From CAVXAE01 sp044225565 (GTDB lineage Bacteria; Pseudomonadota; Gammaproteobacteria; Steroidobacterales; Steroidobacteraceae): a stretch of 53,342 nucleotides of DNA. Of the stretch, positions 9,530 through 18,216 are shown in pieces. The stretch spans positions 1-53,342 of the forward strand of contig JBGAIL010000006.1 in NCBI GenBank assembly GCA_044225565.1. Direction: 5' to 3'. Positions within the stretch are counted from its first letter, which is position 1; every line of letters starts with the position of its first letter. A program made the position numbers and the translations under genes. Below the pieces are notes generated by a model. That model had not been told where the DNA came from. It made no database searches and worked only from the letters and a program-made list of their open reading frames with translations.

Positions 9530-10270
9530 GTGGACATCCTCAGCATCATCGGCCTGATCCTCGCGATGGGCGCCATCCTGTTCGGCGCCGTGCTGAAGGG
9601 CGCCGGCCTGCATGCCCTGGTGTCGGCCGCGGCGTTCATGATCGTGGTCGTCGGCACGCTCGCCGCCATCTTCGTGCAGACGCCCCTGCCGGTGATGAAG
9701 CATGCGCTGCGCATCTTCCCCTGGGTGATGAAGCCGCCGCCGCTCGACGGCCAGCGCCTCATCAGGAAGATGGTGGAATGGAGCAACATAGCCCGCAAGC
9801 AGGGCCTGCTCGGCCTCGAGCCGGTGCTCGAGAGGGAGCCCGATCCGTTCGTGCGCAAGGCGCTGCAGCTGGTGGTGGACGGCAGCGAGCCCGAAGCGCT
9901 GCGCGCCGTGATGGAAGTGGAGCTCAACACGCGGGAGCATGCGGACATCGCCGCCGCGAAGGTCTTCGAAGGCATGGGGATCTACTCGCCGACGCTGGGC
10001 ATCATCGGCGCGGTGCTCGGCCTCATGGCGGTGATGCAGAACCTCGCCGACCCGAGCAAGCTCGGGCAAGGCATCGCGGCGGCCTTCACCGCCACGGTGT
10101 ACGGCATCGGCCTCGCGAACCTGTTCTTCCTGCCGGTGGCCGCCAAGCTGAAAGGCACCATCGCCTCGCAATCCAACGTGCGCGAGATGGTGATCGAGGG
10201 AATGCTCTCCATCGCCCAGGGCGAGAACCCGCGCAGCATCGAGTCGAAGCTCCAGGGCTACCTCCATTAG
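9530..10270 (+). CDS. motC: Flagellar stator protein MotC (MotA/PomA family)
   Basis: This is the ion-channel subunit of a flagellar stator. The 246-residue protein starts with GTG and has four membrane segments (about residues 3-25, 30-50, 150-170 and 180-200) around a cytoplasmic loop. The region GIYSPTLGIIGAVLGLMAVM matches MotA-family helix 3, and length equals that of MotC proteins. The adjacent peptidoglycan-binding partner gives the motC-motD pair seen in Pseudomonas and Xanthomonas. A second stator (MotAB) may exist elsewhere in the genome. Confidence 0.92.
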   Translation: MDILSIIGLILAMGAILFGAVLKGAGLHALVSAAAFMIVVVGTLAAIFVQTPLPVMKHALRIFPWVMKPPPLDGQRLIRKMVEWSNIARKQGLLGLEPVLEREPDPFVRKALQLVVDGSEPEALRAVMEVELNTREHADIAAAKVFEGMGIYSPTLGIIGAVLGLMAVMQNLADPSKLGQGIAAAFTATVYGIGLANLFFLPVAAKLKGTIASQSNVREMVIEGMLSIAQGENPRSIESKLQGYLH

Positions 10271-10293
10271 GCTGCGCCCGGGAAGAATCGCTC

Positions 10294-11226
10294 ATGGCGC
10301 GCAAGCGAAAGCACGAGGAGCATTCCAGCCACGAGGCCTGGGCGATCCCCTATGGCGACCTGATCACGCTGCTGCTCGCCTTCTTCGTGGTGATGTACGC
10401 CATCTCATCGGTGAACGAGGGCAAGTACCGCGTGCTGTCGGACTCGCTGGTGGCCGCCTTCCGCGGCACGCCCCGCGCGATGGAGCCGATCCAGGTCGGC
10501 GAGAAGACGCAAGGCGTCGGTGCGGAGGGAGAGACCTTCCAGGACGAAGCGCTCGAGGGCCAGCCGCGCGCGCTGGTGCCGCCGATGACGCTCGGCAACA
10601 CCGGTCTGGTCAAGGACGAAGGCCACGGACGCCCCGAGCAGATCACGCGCAAGGCCGCCGAGGCGGCGCGGGCGCTCGCGAAAGTGGCCGACCAGCTCGA
10701 GAGCGCGATGGGCGATCTCATCAAGGACGACATGGTGGTCGTGAGGCGCAACGATTTCTGGATCGAGGTGGAGATCCGCACGGACATCCTCTTCCCCAGC
10801 GCGAGCGCGCAGCTGTCGCCGACTGCCAATGACGTCATCCAGCGCCTGGCGAAGACGCTCGCGCCGTTCAAGAACCTGATCCGCGTGGAAGGCTATACGG
10901 ACAACCGGCCCATCAAGACCCTCGCGTTCTATTCGAACTGGGAGCTTTCGGCTGCGCGCGCGGCGAGCGTGGTGCGCGTGTTGGCGAACGGAGGCGTGGA
11001 TCCTGCGCGGCTCGCCGTGATCGGATACGGAGAGACCCGACCCCGCGCGGGCAACGATACAGCCGAGGGACGCGACAAGAACCGGCGGGTGGTGATGGTG
11101 ATCCTGTCGACCGACGCGAAACCATCGGACGCGCCGACGACACCGGCTGCTCAGGCGGCGACTCCCGGCTCGCCGCCCGGTACGGACTCGACGGCCCCGG
11201 CCAGTGGCACAGAACCTGCACCCTGA
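10294..11226 (+). CDS. motD: Flagellar stator protein MotD (MotB/OmpA family)
   Basis: MotD anchors the stator to peptidoglycan and supplies the ion-binding aspartate. The 310-residue protein has the MotB plug-in motif AIPYGDLITLLLAFFVVMYA, with the essential Asp at residue 22. A linker follows, then an OmpA-like domain at about residues 165-275 containing VEGYTDNRPI, and a Pro/Thr/Ser-rich tail. The ATG at 10294 was chosen because it places the Asp at the expected distance from the start. Transmembrane residues around Asp22 suggest proton rather than sodium coupling, but that is weak evidence. Confidence 0.93.
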   Translation: MARKRKHEEHSSHEAWAIPYGDLITLLLAFFVVMYAISSVNEGKYRVLSDSLVAAFRGTPRAMEPIQVGEKTQGVGAEGETFQDEALEGQPRALVPPMTLGNTGLVKDEGHGRPEQITRKAAEAARALAKVADQLESAMGDLIKDDMVVVRRNDFWIEVEIRTDILFPSASAQLSPTANDVIQRLAKTLAPFKNLIRVEGYTDNRPIKTLAFYSNWELSAARAASVVRVLANGGVDPARLAVIGYGETRPRAGNDTAEGRDKNRRVVMVILSTDAKPSDAPTTPAAQAATPGSPPGTDSTAPASGTEPAP

Positions 11227-11297
11227 GGCCTGGAAGCCGCGCATCGCCGGGAATTCGACGCGTGGCGAGTGTGACGCATTTCACGGGAGCCTGTCGC

Positions 11298-11723
11298 ATG
11301 CCGACGATTTCCATACCGCCGATTTCGATTGAGCTCGCCCTCCTCGCGGGGCGCGCCGTGTTCCTGGTCTTCTGCTTCGTGTTCGCGGCCATCGCTTTCA
11401 CTCGCTGGCGCCGCGCAGCGGATCGCAGCACCGCGCAGTTCGCGGAGCAGACCACCGTGGTGCTCGAACGCATCGCCGCGCTTGAGGCGCGACTCGAAGC
11501 CATCCAGGCGAGCCAGAGCGAGCTGGCCGACAAAGTCGCGGGGCTGGGCAATGCTTCCGGCGGCACGACGGCGCCCAGCTATCAGGTGGCGATCCGCATG
11601 GCGCGCAGCGGCGCGACCCGGGAAGAGCTCACTTCGAGCTGCGGCATCACGCGCCAGGAGGCCGAGCTGCTCCAGAGGCTGCACGCCCCCACCTCCCGGG
11701 CACGGATCGCTGCTGTGAGCTGA
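11298..11723 (+). CDS. DUF2802 membrane protein in flagellar locus
   Basis: This is a 141-residue protein of the DUF2802 type, found beside motD and chemotaxis genes in Gammaproteobacteria; its function is not established. It has one N-terminal membrane helix (about residues 8-32), a coiled-coil stretch (about 45-85), and a C-terminal helix-turn-helix-like motif SGATREELTSSCGITRQEAE. The ATG at 11298 is preceded eight bases upstream by GGGAG; a GTG at 11262 would add 12 residues with no visible ribosome site. Family assignment is from pattern memory of the C-terminal motif. Confidence 0.75.
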   Translation: MPTISIPPISIELALLAGRAVFLVFCFVFAAIAFTRWRRAADRSTAQFAEQTTVVLERIAALEARLEAIQASQSELADKVAGLGNASGGTTAPSYQVAIRMARSGATREELTSSCGITRQEAELLQRLHAPTSRARIAAVS

Positions 11724-11727
11724 GGTC

Positions 11728-12135
11728 GTGGCCGCCAGGACTCCCAAATCGAGCAAGGCCGATCCGGGCCTGCGCCGCAAGACGCGGGCTCAGGCGCGCT
11801 CGCAGCGACCTGCTGCGAGCCGCGGCAAGGCACGGGCCGCGAGCGAGCGGAGCCTGAAGCTGGCGCCCGAGTGCATGCTGGCGCAGCTGCCGACGCTGCA
11901 TTCGACGCTGTCTGCCGCAATCGCCAGCGAGGGCGTCGTCACCCTGGATGCCGGAGACATCCGGCGCATCGATGCGGCGAGCCTGCAACTGCTCGGCGCG
12001 TTCGTTCGCGATCGCAGGAAGCACGGGCGGACGGTGGCGTGGAAAGGCGTCACTCCTTCGCTCGACCGGGCAGCACGCCTGGCCGGCCTGCACACCCTGC
12101 TCGGCCTGCCCTCTGCGGGTGCGGCGGCGACATGA
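11728..12135 (+). CDS. STAS-domain protein preceding cheA
   Basis: This 135-residue protein has a strongly basic, probably disordered N-terminus (residues 1-42, rich in Lys/Arg/Ala) and a STAS domain (about 44-130) with VVTLDAGDIRRIDAASLQLL. STAS proteins act as phospho-switched partners in anti-sigma systems or as simple scaffolds. At the position of the phosphorylated Ser in SpoIIAA this protein appears to have Ala (IDAAS), so classical Ser phosphorylation is doubtful. It starts with GTG and overlaps cheA by four bases. Its role in chemotaxis is unknown. Confidence 0.8.
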   Translation: MAARTPKSSKADPGLRRKTRAQARSQRPAASRGKARAASERSLKLAPECMLAQLPTLHSTLSAAIASEGVVTLDAGDIRRIDAASLQLLGAFVRDRRKHGRTVAWKGVTPSLDRAARLAGLHTLLGLPSAGAAAT

Positions 12136-14207
12136 CGCTCGACCTCACCCAGTTCCATGGCGTCTTCTTCGAAGAGAGCTTCGAGGCGCTCGACTCCATG
12201 GAAGCCGCACTCCTCAAGCTCGATCTCGGCGCGCCCGAGCCGGAGCTGATCAACACCATCTTCCGCGTCGCGCACTCGATCAAGGGCGGCAGCGCCACGT
12301 TCGGGTTCGGCGAGATCGCCTCCTTCACGCACAGCCTGGAGACGCTGCTCGATGAGCTCCGCGGCCAGCGCATGCAGGTGACGCAGGCAATCTCCGACCA
12401 GCTGCTGCAGTCCGTGGACGTGATGCGCGAGATGCTGCGTGCCGTGCAGGCGAAGGAGCCGATGAACGCGCAGCGCGTCGCCGACGTGCAGTTCGAGATC
12501 GAGCTGATCATCGCGCAGGCGCCGAAAGTGAAGCCGCCCGCGCCGGCGGCATCCGCCGGGGCACAGCCGCCCGTCCTGCCTGCCGGGACCGCTCCGGGTG
12601 GCCCGCCCACGTGGCGCATCTCCCTGCGCCCGCTTCCGCAATTCTTCGATCGCGGCAACGATCCCGTGCTCATGTTCGAGCAGCTCGCCGCGCTCGGGCC
12701 GCTCGAAGTCGTCGCGGACATCTCGGGCCTGCCCGCATTCGATGCGCTGGAGCCGAGCTCCTGCCATCTCTCGTGGAGCCTGACGCTCAGCGGCACCACC
12801 GACGAAGCCGCGGTGCGGCGAGTGTTCGACTGGGCCGAGGGCGACTGTGTCGTCGAGATCCGTGGCGAGAACATTCCGTCCGCGGCCAGCCCACCGCAAC
12901 CACAAGAAGCCGCATCGACTCCGGTGCCGGCGAATGCGCCACCTTCCGCACCCGCGCAATCGATGCAGGCTGCCGAGCCCGTGCAGGCAATACAGCCTTC
13001 TCCCGAGCCGCAGGCGCCTTCCGGCATCGGCGAGGCGGGATCCATCCGCGTCGGTGTCGAGAAGATCGACGAGCTCATGAACAGCGTCGGCGAGCTCGTC
13101 ATCACGCAATCCATGCTCGAGGAGCTGGCGCGGGGCGTGGGACAGACGCTGCCCGAATCGTTCCGCGCAGGCCTCGAGCAACTCGCGCGCAACGTGCGCG
13201 AAGTGCACGAAAGCGTCATGCGCGTGCGCATGCTGCCCATCAGCTCCGTGTTCAGCCGCTTTCCCCGCATGGTGCGTGACCTCGCGCAGAAGCTCGGAAA
13301 GCAGGTCGAGCTCACCCTGAGCGGCGAGCACACCGAGCTCGACAAGACGGTGCTCGAGAAGATCGGCGACCCCATCGTGCACCTCGTCCGCAACAGCATC
13401 GATCACGGCCTAGAGAAACCCGAAGCGCGCCTCGCGGCAGGCAAGAAGCCCGTCGGCTCGCTGCGGCTGCACGCCTCCCATCGCGGCGGCAACATCGTCG
13501 TGGAAGTCTCCGACGACGGTGCGGGCCTCGACGCGGATCGCATCCTCGCCAAGGCGCGCAGCCGCAACCTCGTCGGGCCCGGCGAGACGCTGACGCGCGA
13601 CCAGATCTACAACCTCATCTTCTCCCCAGGCTTCTCCACCGCGGAGCAGGCCACCGATGTCTCCGGCCGCGGCGTCGGCCTGGACGTGGTGCGCCGCAAC
13701 GTGAAGGAGCTCGGCGGATCGGTGGAGCTGACGAGCGAGTCGGGCCGCGGCGCACGCTTCGGCATCACCCTGCCGCTCACCCTCGCCATCGTGGACGGCC
13801 AGTCGATCGCGGTCGGCCGCGAGAGCTACATCGTACCGCTCGTGAGCATCGTCGAATCTCTGCAGCTCTCGCAAGGAACGCTGAGCAGCATCGCCGGCCG
13901 GGGCGAAGTATTCGCCTTCCGCGGCGACTACGTGCCCGTGATCCGCCTGCACGAGATGTTCGGCGTGTCGCGCGAGCGCGAGGCCGACGACGGCATCATC
14001 GTCGTCATCGAAGGCGACGGCCGCCGCGCCGGCCTGCTCGTCGACGACCTGCTCGGCCAGCAGCAGGTGGTCATCAAATCCCTCGACGCGAATTTCGGCC
14101 GCGTCGACGGCGTCTCCGGCGCCACCATCCTGGGCGACGGCTCGGTCGCCCTCATTCTCGACCTGCCCGGCATCATCCGCCGCGCCAACACGAGGCCCCA
14201 CGCATGA
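12132..14207 (+). CDS. cheA: Chemotaxis histidine kinase CheA
   Basis: CheA phosphorylates CheY and CheB in response to receptors. The 691 residues show a P1 HPt domain with phospho-acceptor His48 (FRVAHSIKGG), an intermediate domain at about 160-247, a Pro-rich linker, the P3 dimerisation helix pair (about 303-370), the P4 ATPase with N box HLVRNSIDHGLEKP, DDGAGLD and GRGVGLDVVRRNV, and a CheW-like P5 from about 550. The intermediate domain (FDRGNDPVLMFEQLAALG) is not the enterobacterial P2 type. This is the only CheA in the window and must serve both CheYs unless another exists elsewhere. Confidence 0.97.
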   Translation: MTLDLTQFHGVFFEESFEALDSMEAALLKLDLGAPEPELINTIFRVAHSIKGGSATFGFGEIASFTHSLETLLDELRGQRMQVTQAISDQLLQSVDVMREMLRAVQAKEPMNAQRVADVQFEIELIIAQAPKVKPPAPAASAGAQPPVLPAGTAPGGPPTWRISLRPLPQFFDRGNDPVLMFEQLAALGPLEVVADISGLPAFDALEPSSCHLSWSLTLSGTTDEAAVRRVFDWAEGDCVVEIRGENIPSAASPPQPQEAASTPVPANAPPSAPAQSMQAAEPVQAIQPSPEPQAPSGIGEAGSIRVGVEKIDELMNSVGELVITQSMLEELARGVGQTLPESFRAGLEQLARNVREVHESVMRVRMLPISSVFSRFPRMVRDLAQKLGKQVELTLSGEHTELDKTVLEKIGDPIVHLVRNSIDHGLEKPEARLAAGKKPVGSLRLHASHRGGNIVVEVSDDGAGLDADRILAKARSRNLVGPGETLTRDQIYNLIFSPGFSTAEQATDVSGRGVGLDVVRRNVKELGGSVELTSESGRGARFGITLPLTLAIVDGQSIAVGRESYIVPLVSIVESLQLSQGTLSSIAGRGEVFAFRGDYVPVIRLHEMFGVSREREADDGIIVVIEGDGRRAGLLVDDLLGQQQVVIKSLDANFGRVDGVSGATILGDGSVALILDLPGIIRRANTRPHA

Positions 14208-14692
14208 CGGAAGCCGCACACGAGCTCAGGCCCGGCTACGAGCAGTACCTCACGTTCGCCCTCGGCAAGGAGGAGTACGGCGTCAACATCCTCAGGGTGC
14301 AGGGCATCCAGGGCTGGGACCGCGTGACCGCGATCCCCAACACGCCGGACTACGTCCTCGGCGTCATCAACCTGCGGGGCGCCATCGTGCCCATCGTGGA
14401 CCTGAGGCGCCGCTTCGGGCTGCCCGCGACCGAGTTCGGCCCGACCACGGTCGTGATCGTGGTGAAGGTGATGCGTCAGCGGCACGAGCGCACGGTCGGC
14501 CTGGTGGTCGACTCGGTGTCCGAGGTCTGCAACGTGCAGCCCGAGGACAGGAAGCCGGCCCCGGATTTCGGCGCCGGCGTGGAGACCGGATTCGTGCAGG
14601 GCCTCGTGACGGTGGGCGAGCGCATGGTGATCCTGCTGGACATCGACCGCCTGGTCTGCGAGGGCCTGCTGGGCGCGGCCCCGGCAGCCTGA
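14204..14692 (+). CDS. cheW: Chemotaxis adaptor CheW
   Basis: CheW couples receptors to CheA. The 162-residue SH3-like protein has the CheW landmarks YLTFALGKEEYGVNILRVQG, the segment VLGVINLRGAIVPIVDLRRR, and VGLVVDSVSEV. It overlaps the cheA stop by four bases. After it the tight packing stops, and a gap of about 100 bases containing a sigma-28-like site precedes the next gene. Confidence 0.96.
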   Translation: MTEAAHELRPGYEQYLTFALGKEEYGVNILRVQGIQGWDRVTAIPNTPDYVLGVINLRGAIVPIVDLRRRFGLPATEFGPTTVVIVVKVMRQRHERTVGLVVDSVSEVCNVQPEDRKPAPDFGAGVETGFVQGLVTVGERMVILLDIDRLVCEGLLGAAPAA

Positions 14693-14728
14693 CGATGCGA
14701 CCTGGCTCACAGCGCCCGGGGCGGCACC

Positions 14729-14755
14729 TCAAGAATTATGTGCAGGCGCCGAATC
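14729..14755 (+). promoter_or_regulatory. Candidate sigma-28 promoter for lipoprotein-mcp-cheY2-cheR-cheD-cheB
   Basis: In the gap after cheW, TCAA (14729-14732) is followed by exactly 15 bases and then GCCGAATC (14748-14755). The FliA consensus is TAAA-N15-GCCGATAA. The match is 3 of 4 and 5 of 8 with ideal spacing, and would give a leader of about 35 bases before the ATG at 14797. It is weaker than the other sigma-28 sites in this window, but it sits in the only sizeable gap in this part of the operon. Confidence 0.45.
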
Positions 14756-14796
14756 CCGGACACCCACCGGCTGCGCCGGCCATGCAGGACCCGAAG

Positions 14797-15126
14797 ATGA
14801 CGCGTTGCAAGACACTCCTCGCCCTCCTCGCAGGCTCGGCTTTCGCCGTGCCGGCAGTGTCCGGCTGCTCCCTGCCACCGGCCCCGAACAAGGTGCCGGA
14901 CGGTACCAACGCCTCGGAGCAGGAGATGGTCGTCGCCATGCAGACGCTCAAACGCTACAACACCGACGTCAACAACTACGTGAAATGCCTCGAATTCGAG
15001 GCGACCCAGAACCGCCTCTCGCGCGACGAGCAGGCACGCCAGCACAACTCCGCCATCGATGGCCTGCAGGCCGTCGCCGCGAAGTTCAACGAGCAGGTGC
15101 GCCTCTTCAAGGCACGCAGCGGCTGA
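14797..15126 (+). CDS. Small predicted lipoprotein between cheW and the receptor gene
   Basis: I do not recognise this family. The 109-residue product has an N-terminal Lys/Arg and a hydrophobic core, then VSGC at residues 21-24, a plausible lipobox with Cys24 as the lipidated residue; cleavage at AFA is an alternative. The mature part is short and helical, with the sequence RYNTDVNNYVKCLEFEA and one further Cys. In-frame upstream Met codons (14695, 14782) would bury the signal peptide, so the ATG at 14797 was chosen. Placement directly before a chemoreceptor suggests an envelope-located helper of that receptor; this is inference. Confidence 0.7.
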   Translation: MTRCKTLLALLAGSAFAVPAVSGCSLPPAPNKVPDGTNASEQEMVVAMQTLKRYNTDVNNYVKCLEFEATQNRLSRDEQARQHNSAIDGLQAVAAKFNEQVRLFKARSG

Positions 15127-15149
15127 GCAGGCACGGAGAGCGCGCAGAA

Positions 15150-17828
15150 ATGAAATTCCTCGGCCGATTGCTGTTGTGGCAGAAGCTCACGCTGCTCGTC
15201 GCGGCGCTGCTGATCCCCTCGGCGCTCCTCGCGGCGTTCTACCTCAAGTCCATCAATTCCGAGGTGACCGAGGCGCGGCTCGAGCTCGACGGCGCGCGCT
15301 ATACCCGTGCGATCGACCGCCTGATGATCGAGGTGATCCGCCACCGAGCCGTCGCCAACATGTTCCTGAACGGCGAGAAGAGCCGCCAGGAAGCCGTGCT
15401 CGACGCCCAGCTGACGGCGCAGAAGGCAGCGGCCACCCTCGACGAAGTCGACGCCGAGCTCGGCAAGACTCTCGAGGCGCACGCCGACTGGCAGGCCATC
15501 AAATCGGACTGGAACACGCTGCGGTCCCGCGTGCTCAGCCTCGCACCGGACGACAGCACCGCGATGCACGACCAGCTCGTCGACCGCCTGCTCGACTTCT
15601 CGAGCGCCGTCGCGCTGCGATCCGGGATGTCCCGCGACCCGGACGCCGTGGTGAGCGCACTGGTCGAGCTGTCCGCGAACCGCATGCCCGCAGCCGTGGA
15701 CCAGGCTGGCATCGTGCGCGATCGCGCCACCGCCGGCGTGCTCCGCGGCTACATCGGCGAAGGCGACCGGACGATGATCGCCCTGAGCCGCACGGATGTC
15801 GTATCCACCCTGGACCAGATCGACCGCCAGCTGCGCTGGGCAGCCACCAGCGTGCCGGAGGTCAATGCCAAGGTCGTCCCGGCGTTCGACAAGGCACGCG
15901 ACGCCTTCACGGGCTACTCCACGTTCGTCGAGCAGATGCTGCTCAAGGCGGACACGGTCACCGTCACCGGCGCGAACGTCTACGACGCCGCCGGCCCCAC
16001 CTTCGAGGCTTTCATCGCGCTCTCGGGCTCCGCCTACGACGTGATGCTCAAGGAGATCCAGGGCCGGGTATACCGGCAGGAGAACGGCCGCGACATCACG
16101 ACCGCGATCGTGATCAGCGTGGTGCTGATGGGCCTGGCGCTCGGCTGGCTCATCACCCGCGCCGTGACGCGCCCCATGCAGAAGGTGATCTCGGTGTTCG
16201 ATTCCATCGCTGGCGGCAACTACGAGAACGAGATCCGGGCGCGCGGCAACGACGAGGCCGCCACGGTGTTGCGCGCCCTCGGCGAGATGCAGGACAAGCT
16301 GCGGCAGCAGATAGCGACGGAGCGCGCCCAGGCCGCCGAGAACGCTCGGGTGCGCGTGGCGCTCGACAACGTCTCTTCCAACGTGATGGTCGCGAACCAG
16401 AACTCCGAGATCATCTACACCAATCCGGCGTTCGACCACCTGCTGCGGGAGGCGGAATCCGAGATCCGCAAGGATCTGCCGGCGTTCAACGCGGCCACCC
16501 TCCACGGCGCCAGCATCGACGTCCTTTCCAAGAACGCCGCGCAGGACCGGCGCCTCATCGCCAACCTGCACGGCACGCACACGACCCAGGTGTCGCTCGG
16601 CAAGCGCACGTTCCGCATGGTCGCCAATCCCGTGATGACGGCGACCGGCGAGCGCGCGGGCACGGTGTTCGAATGGACCGACCGCACGCCCGAAGTCGCA
16701 GTGGAGAGCGAGATGCAGGCGATGCTCTCCTCCGTGATCGCGGGCGATCTCGAGCGGCGGCTCGCGCTCGAGGACAAGACCGGCTTCTTCGAAGCGATGA
16801 GCCGCGGAGTCAACCAGCTCGCGGACAACCTCTCGGAGATCGTGCGGCGCGTGAAGCAGGCTTCGGCCGAGGTGCATCGCGGCGCGGAGGAGATCTCTGC
16901 CGGCAACGCCAACCTTTCGCAGCGCACCGAAGAGCAGTCGTCCTCGCTCGAGGAAACGGCCTCGTCGATGGAGCAGATGACCTCCACCGTCAAGCAGAAC
17001 GCGGACAACGCCGGCCAGGCCAACCAGCTCGCCATCGCGGCGCGCGATCAGGCCGAGAAAGGAGGCGCCGTGACCACCAAGGCCGTGCGCGCCATGGCCG
17101 ATATCAACGAGGCCTCGCGTCGCATCGCGGACATCATCGGCGTGATCGACGAGATCGCGTTCCAGACCAACCTCCTCGCCCTCAACGCTGCCGTGGAAGC
17201 GGCACGCGCCGGCGAGCAGGGCCGCGGTTTCGCCGTGGTGGCGAGCGAGGTGCGCAGCCTGGCGGGCCGCTCCGCCACGGCCGCGAAGGAGATCAAGGAT
17301 CTCATCCAGGACAGCGTGCGCAAGGTGCAGGACGGCTCGCTGCTCGTCACGCAGTCCGGCCAGACGCTCGAGCAAATCGTGTCTTCAGTCAAGAAAGTCT
17401 CCGACATCGTCGCGGAGATCGCTGCGGCCTCGCGCGAGCAGTCGGCCGGCATCGAGCAGGTGAACCGCGCCATCATGCAGATGGACGAGCTCACGCAGCA
17501 GAACGCCGCGCTCGTCGAGCAGGCGACCGCCGCCTCGCAAGGCATGGCGGACCAGGCCCGCGAGCTCAACGAGATGATGAGCCGCTATCGTGTGCGACGC
17601 GGCGGCTCGGAAGCATCTGCGCCCGGCATGGCCTCACCGCGCGAAACACCGCACTCCGCCCTGCTCGCCGACGCGTTGGGAACCCCCGCGCAGGACGCGC
17701 AGCCCCTCCCTTCCCGCCGCGCGCCAAGAGTCGCGAAGGTGCGGGAGCCCGCCATCGCCGTCGCGGCCTCGTCGCGCCGGCGCGCGATCGCAAGCCAGGA
17801 AAGCGATTCGGACTGGCAGGAATTCTGA
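15150..17828 (+). CDS. Methyl-accepting chemotaxis receptor with PAS domain and C-terminal DWQEF
   Basis: This 892-residue transmembrane chemoreceptor has TM1 at about 11-32, a periplasmic sensor of about 280 residues predicted helical, TM2 at about 316-337, HAMP to about 390, a PAS-like domain at about 400-515 (NVMVANQNSEIIYTNPAFD), and a long signalling coiled coil. The conserved tip IDEIAFQTNLLALNAAVEAA begins near residue 664. The last five residues, DWQEF, fit the xWxxF pentapeptide that tethers CheR and CheB. GGAGAG lies just upstream of the ATG. The ligand is unknown. cheY, cheR, cheD and cheB follow in order. Confidence 0.95.
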   Translation: MKFLGRLLLWQKLTLLVAALLIPSALLAAFYLKSINSEVTEARLELDGARYTRAIDRLMIEVIRHRAVANMFLNGEKSRQEAVLDAQLTAQKAAATLDEVDAELGKTLEAHADWQAIKSDWNTLRSRVLSLAPDDSTAMHDQLVDRLLDFSSAVALRSGMSRDPDAVVSALVELSANRMPAAVDQAGIVRDRATAGVLRGYIGEGDRTMIALSRTDVVSTLDQIDRQLRWAATSVPEVNAKVVPAFDKARDAFTGYSTFVEQMLLKADTVTVTGANVYDAAGPTFEAFIALSGSAYDVMLKEIQGRVYRQENGRDITTAIVISVVLMGLALGWLITRAVTRPMQKVISVFDSIAGGNYENEIRARGNDEAATVLRALGEMQDKLRQQIATERAQAAENARVRVALDNVSSNVMVANQNSEIIYTNPAFDHLLREAESEIRKDLPAFNAATLHGASIDVLSKNAAQDRRLIANLHGTHTTQVSLGKRTFRMVANPVMTATGERAGTVFEWTDRTPEVAVESEMQAMLSSVIAGDLERRLALEDKTGFFEAMSRGVNQLADNLSEIVRRVKQASAEVHRGAEEISAGNANLSQRTEEQSSSLEETASSMEQMTSTVKQNADNAGQANQLAIAARDQAEKGGAVTTKAVRAMADINEASRRIADIIGVIDEIAFQTNLLALNAAVEAARAGEQGRGFAVVASEVRSLAGRSATAAKEIKDLIQDSVRKVQDGSLLVTQSGQTLEQIVSSVKKVSDIVAEIAAASREQSAGIEQVNRAIMQMDELTQQNAALVEQATAASQGMADQARELNEMMSRYRVRRGGSEASAPGMASPRETPHSALLADALGTPAQDAQPLPSRRAPRVAKVREPAIAVAASSRRRAIASQESDSDWQEF

Positions 17829-17853
17829 AGCGCGCGGCGCGGAGACCATATCG

Positions 17854-18216
17854 ATGCTGCGGATACTGACCGTCGACGATTCCGTCGCGATGCGCCAGCT
17901 GGTGAGCGCCACGCTCAGCGGCGCAGGCTACGAGGTCGTCCAGGCGGGCAGCGCGCGCGAGGCCCTGCAGATCGCCGCGGAGCATCCCGTCGACCTCGTG
18001 CTCACCGACGTCAACATGCCGCAGATGGACGGCATCGCCCTGGTGCGCGAGCTGCGCGGGCTCACCGCCTACCGCCACAAGCCTCTCCTCTTCCTCACCA
18101 CGGAGTCCTCGGGCTCGCGCAAGCTCGAAGGCCGTGAGGCCGGCGCCAACGGCTGGCTGATGAAGCCGTTCAACGACGAGCGGCTGCTCGCGACCATCGC
18201 CAGGTTCCTCAAATGA
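17854..18216 (+). CDS. cheY: Second CheY-like receiver protein
   Basis: This is a 120-residue stand-alone receiver domain with Asp8, Asp9, phospho-acceptor Asp52 (LVLTDVNMPQMDG), Thr82 and Lys104 (LMKPF). It is clearly different from the motor-type CheY at 8450: the start reads ILTVDDSVAMRQLVSATLSG, as in CheY copies placed next to receptor and cheR genes. It may act as a phosphate sink, modulate adaptation, or signal to another output. It ends four bases inside the cheR start. Confidence 0.93.
   Translation: MLRILTVDDSVAMRQLVSATLSGAGYEVVQAGSAREALQIAAEHPVDLVLTDVNMPQMDGIALVRELRGLTAYRHKPLLFLTTESSGSRKLEGREAGANGWLMKPFNDERLLATIARFLK

Noticed and set aside
14976..17375. Open frame of 799 codons on the minus strand opposite the chemoreceptor
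   Set aside because: High-GC shadow of the receptor gene; His/Arg-rich translation with no motif.
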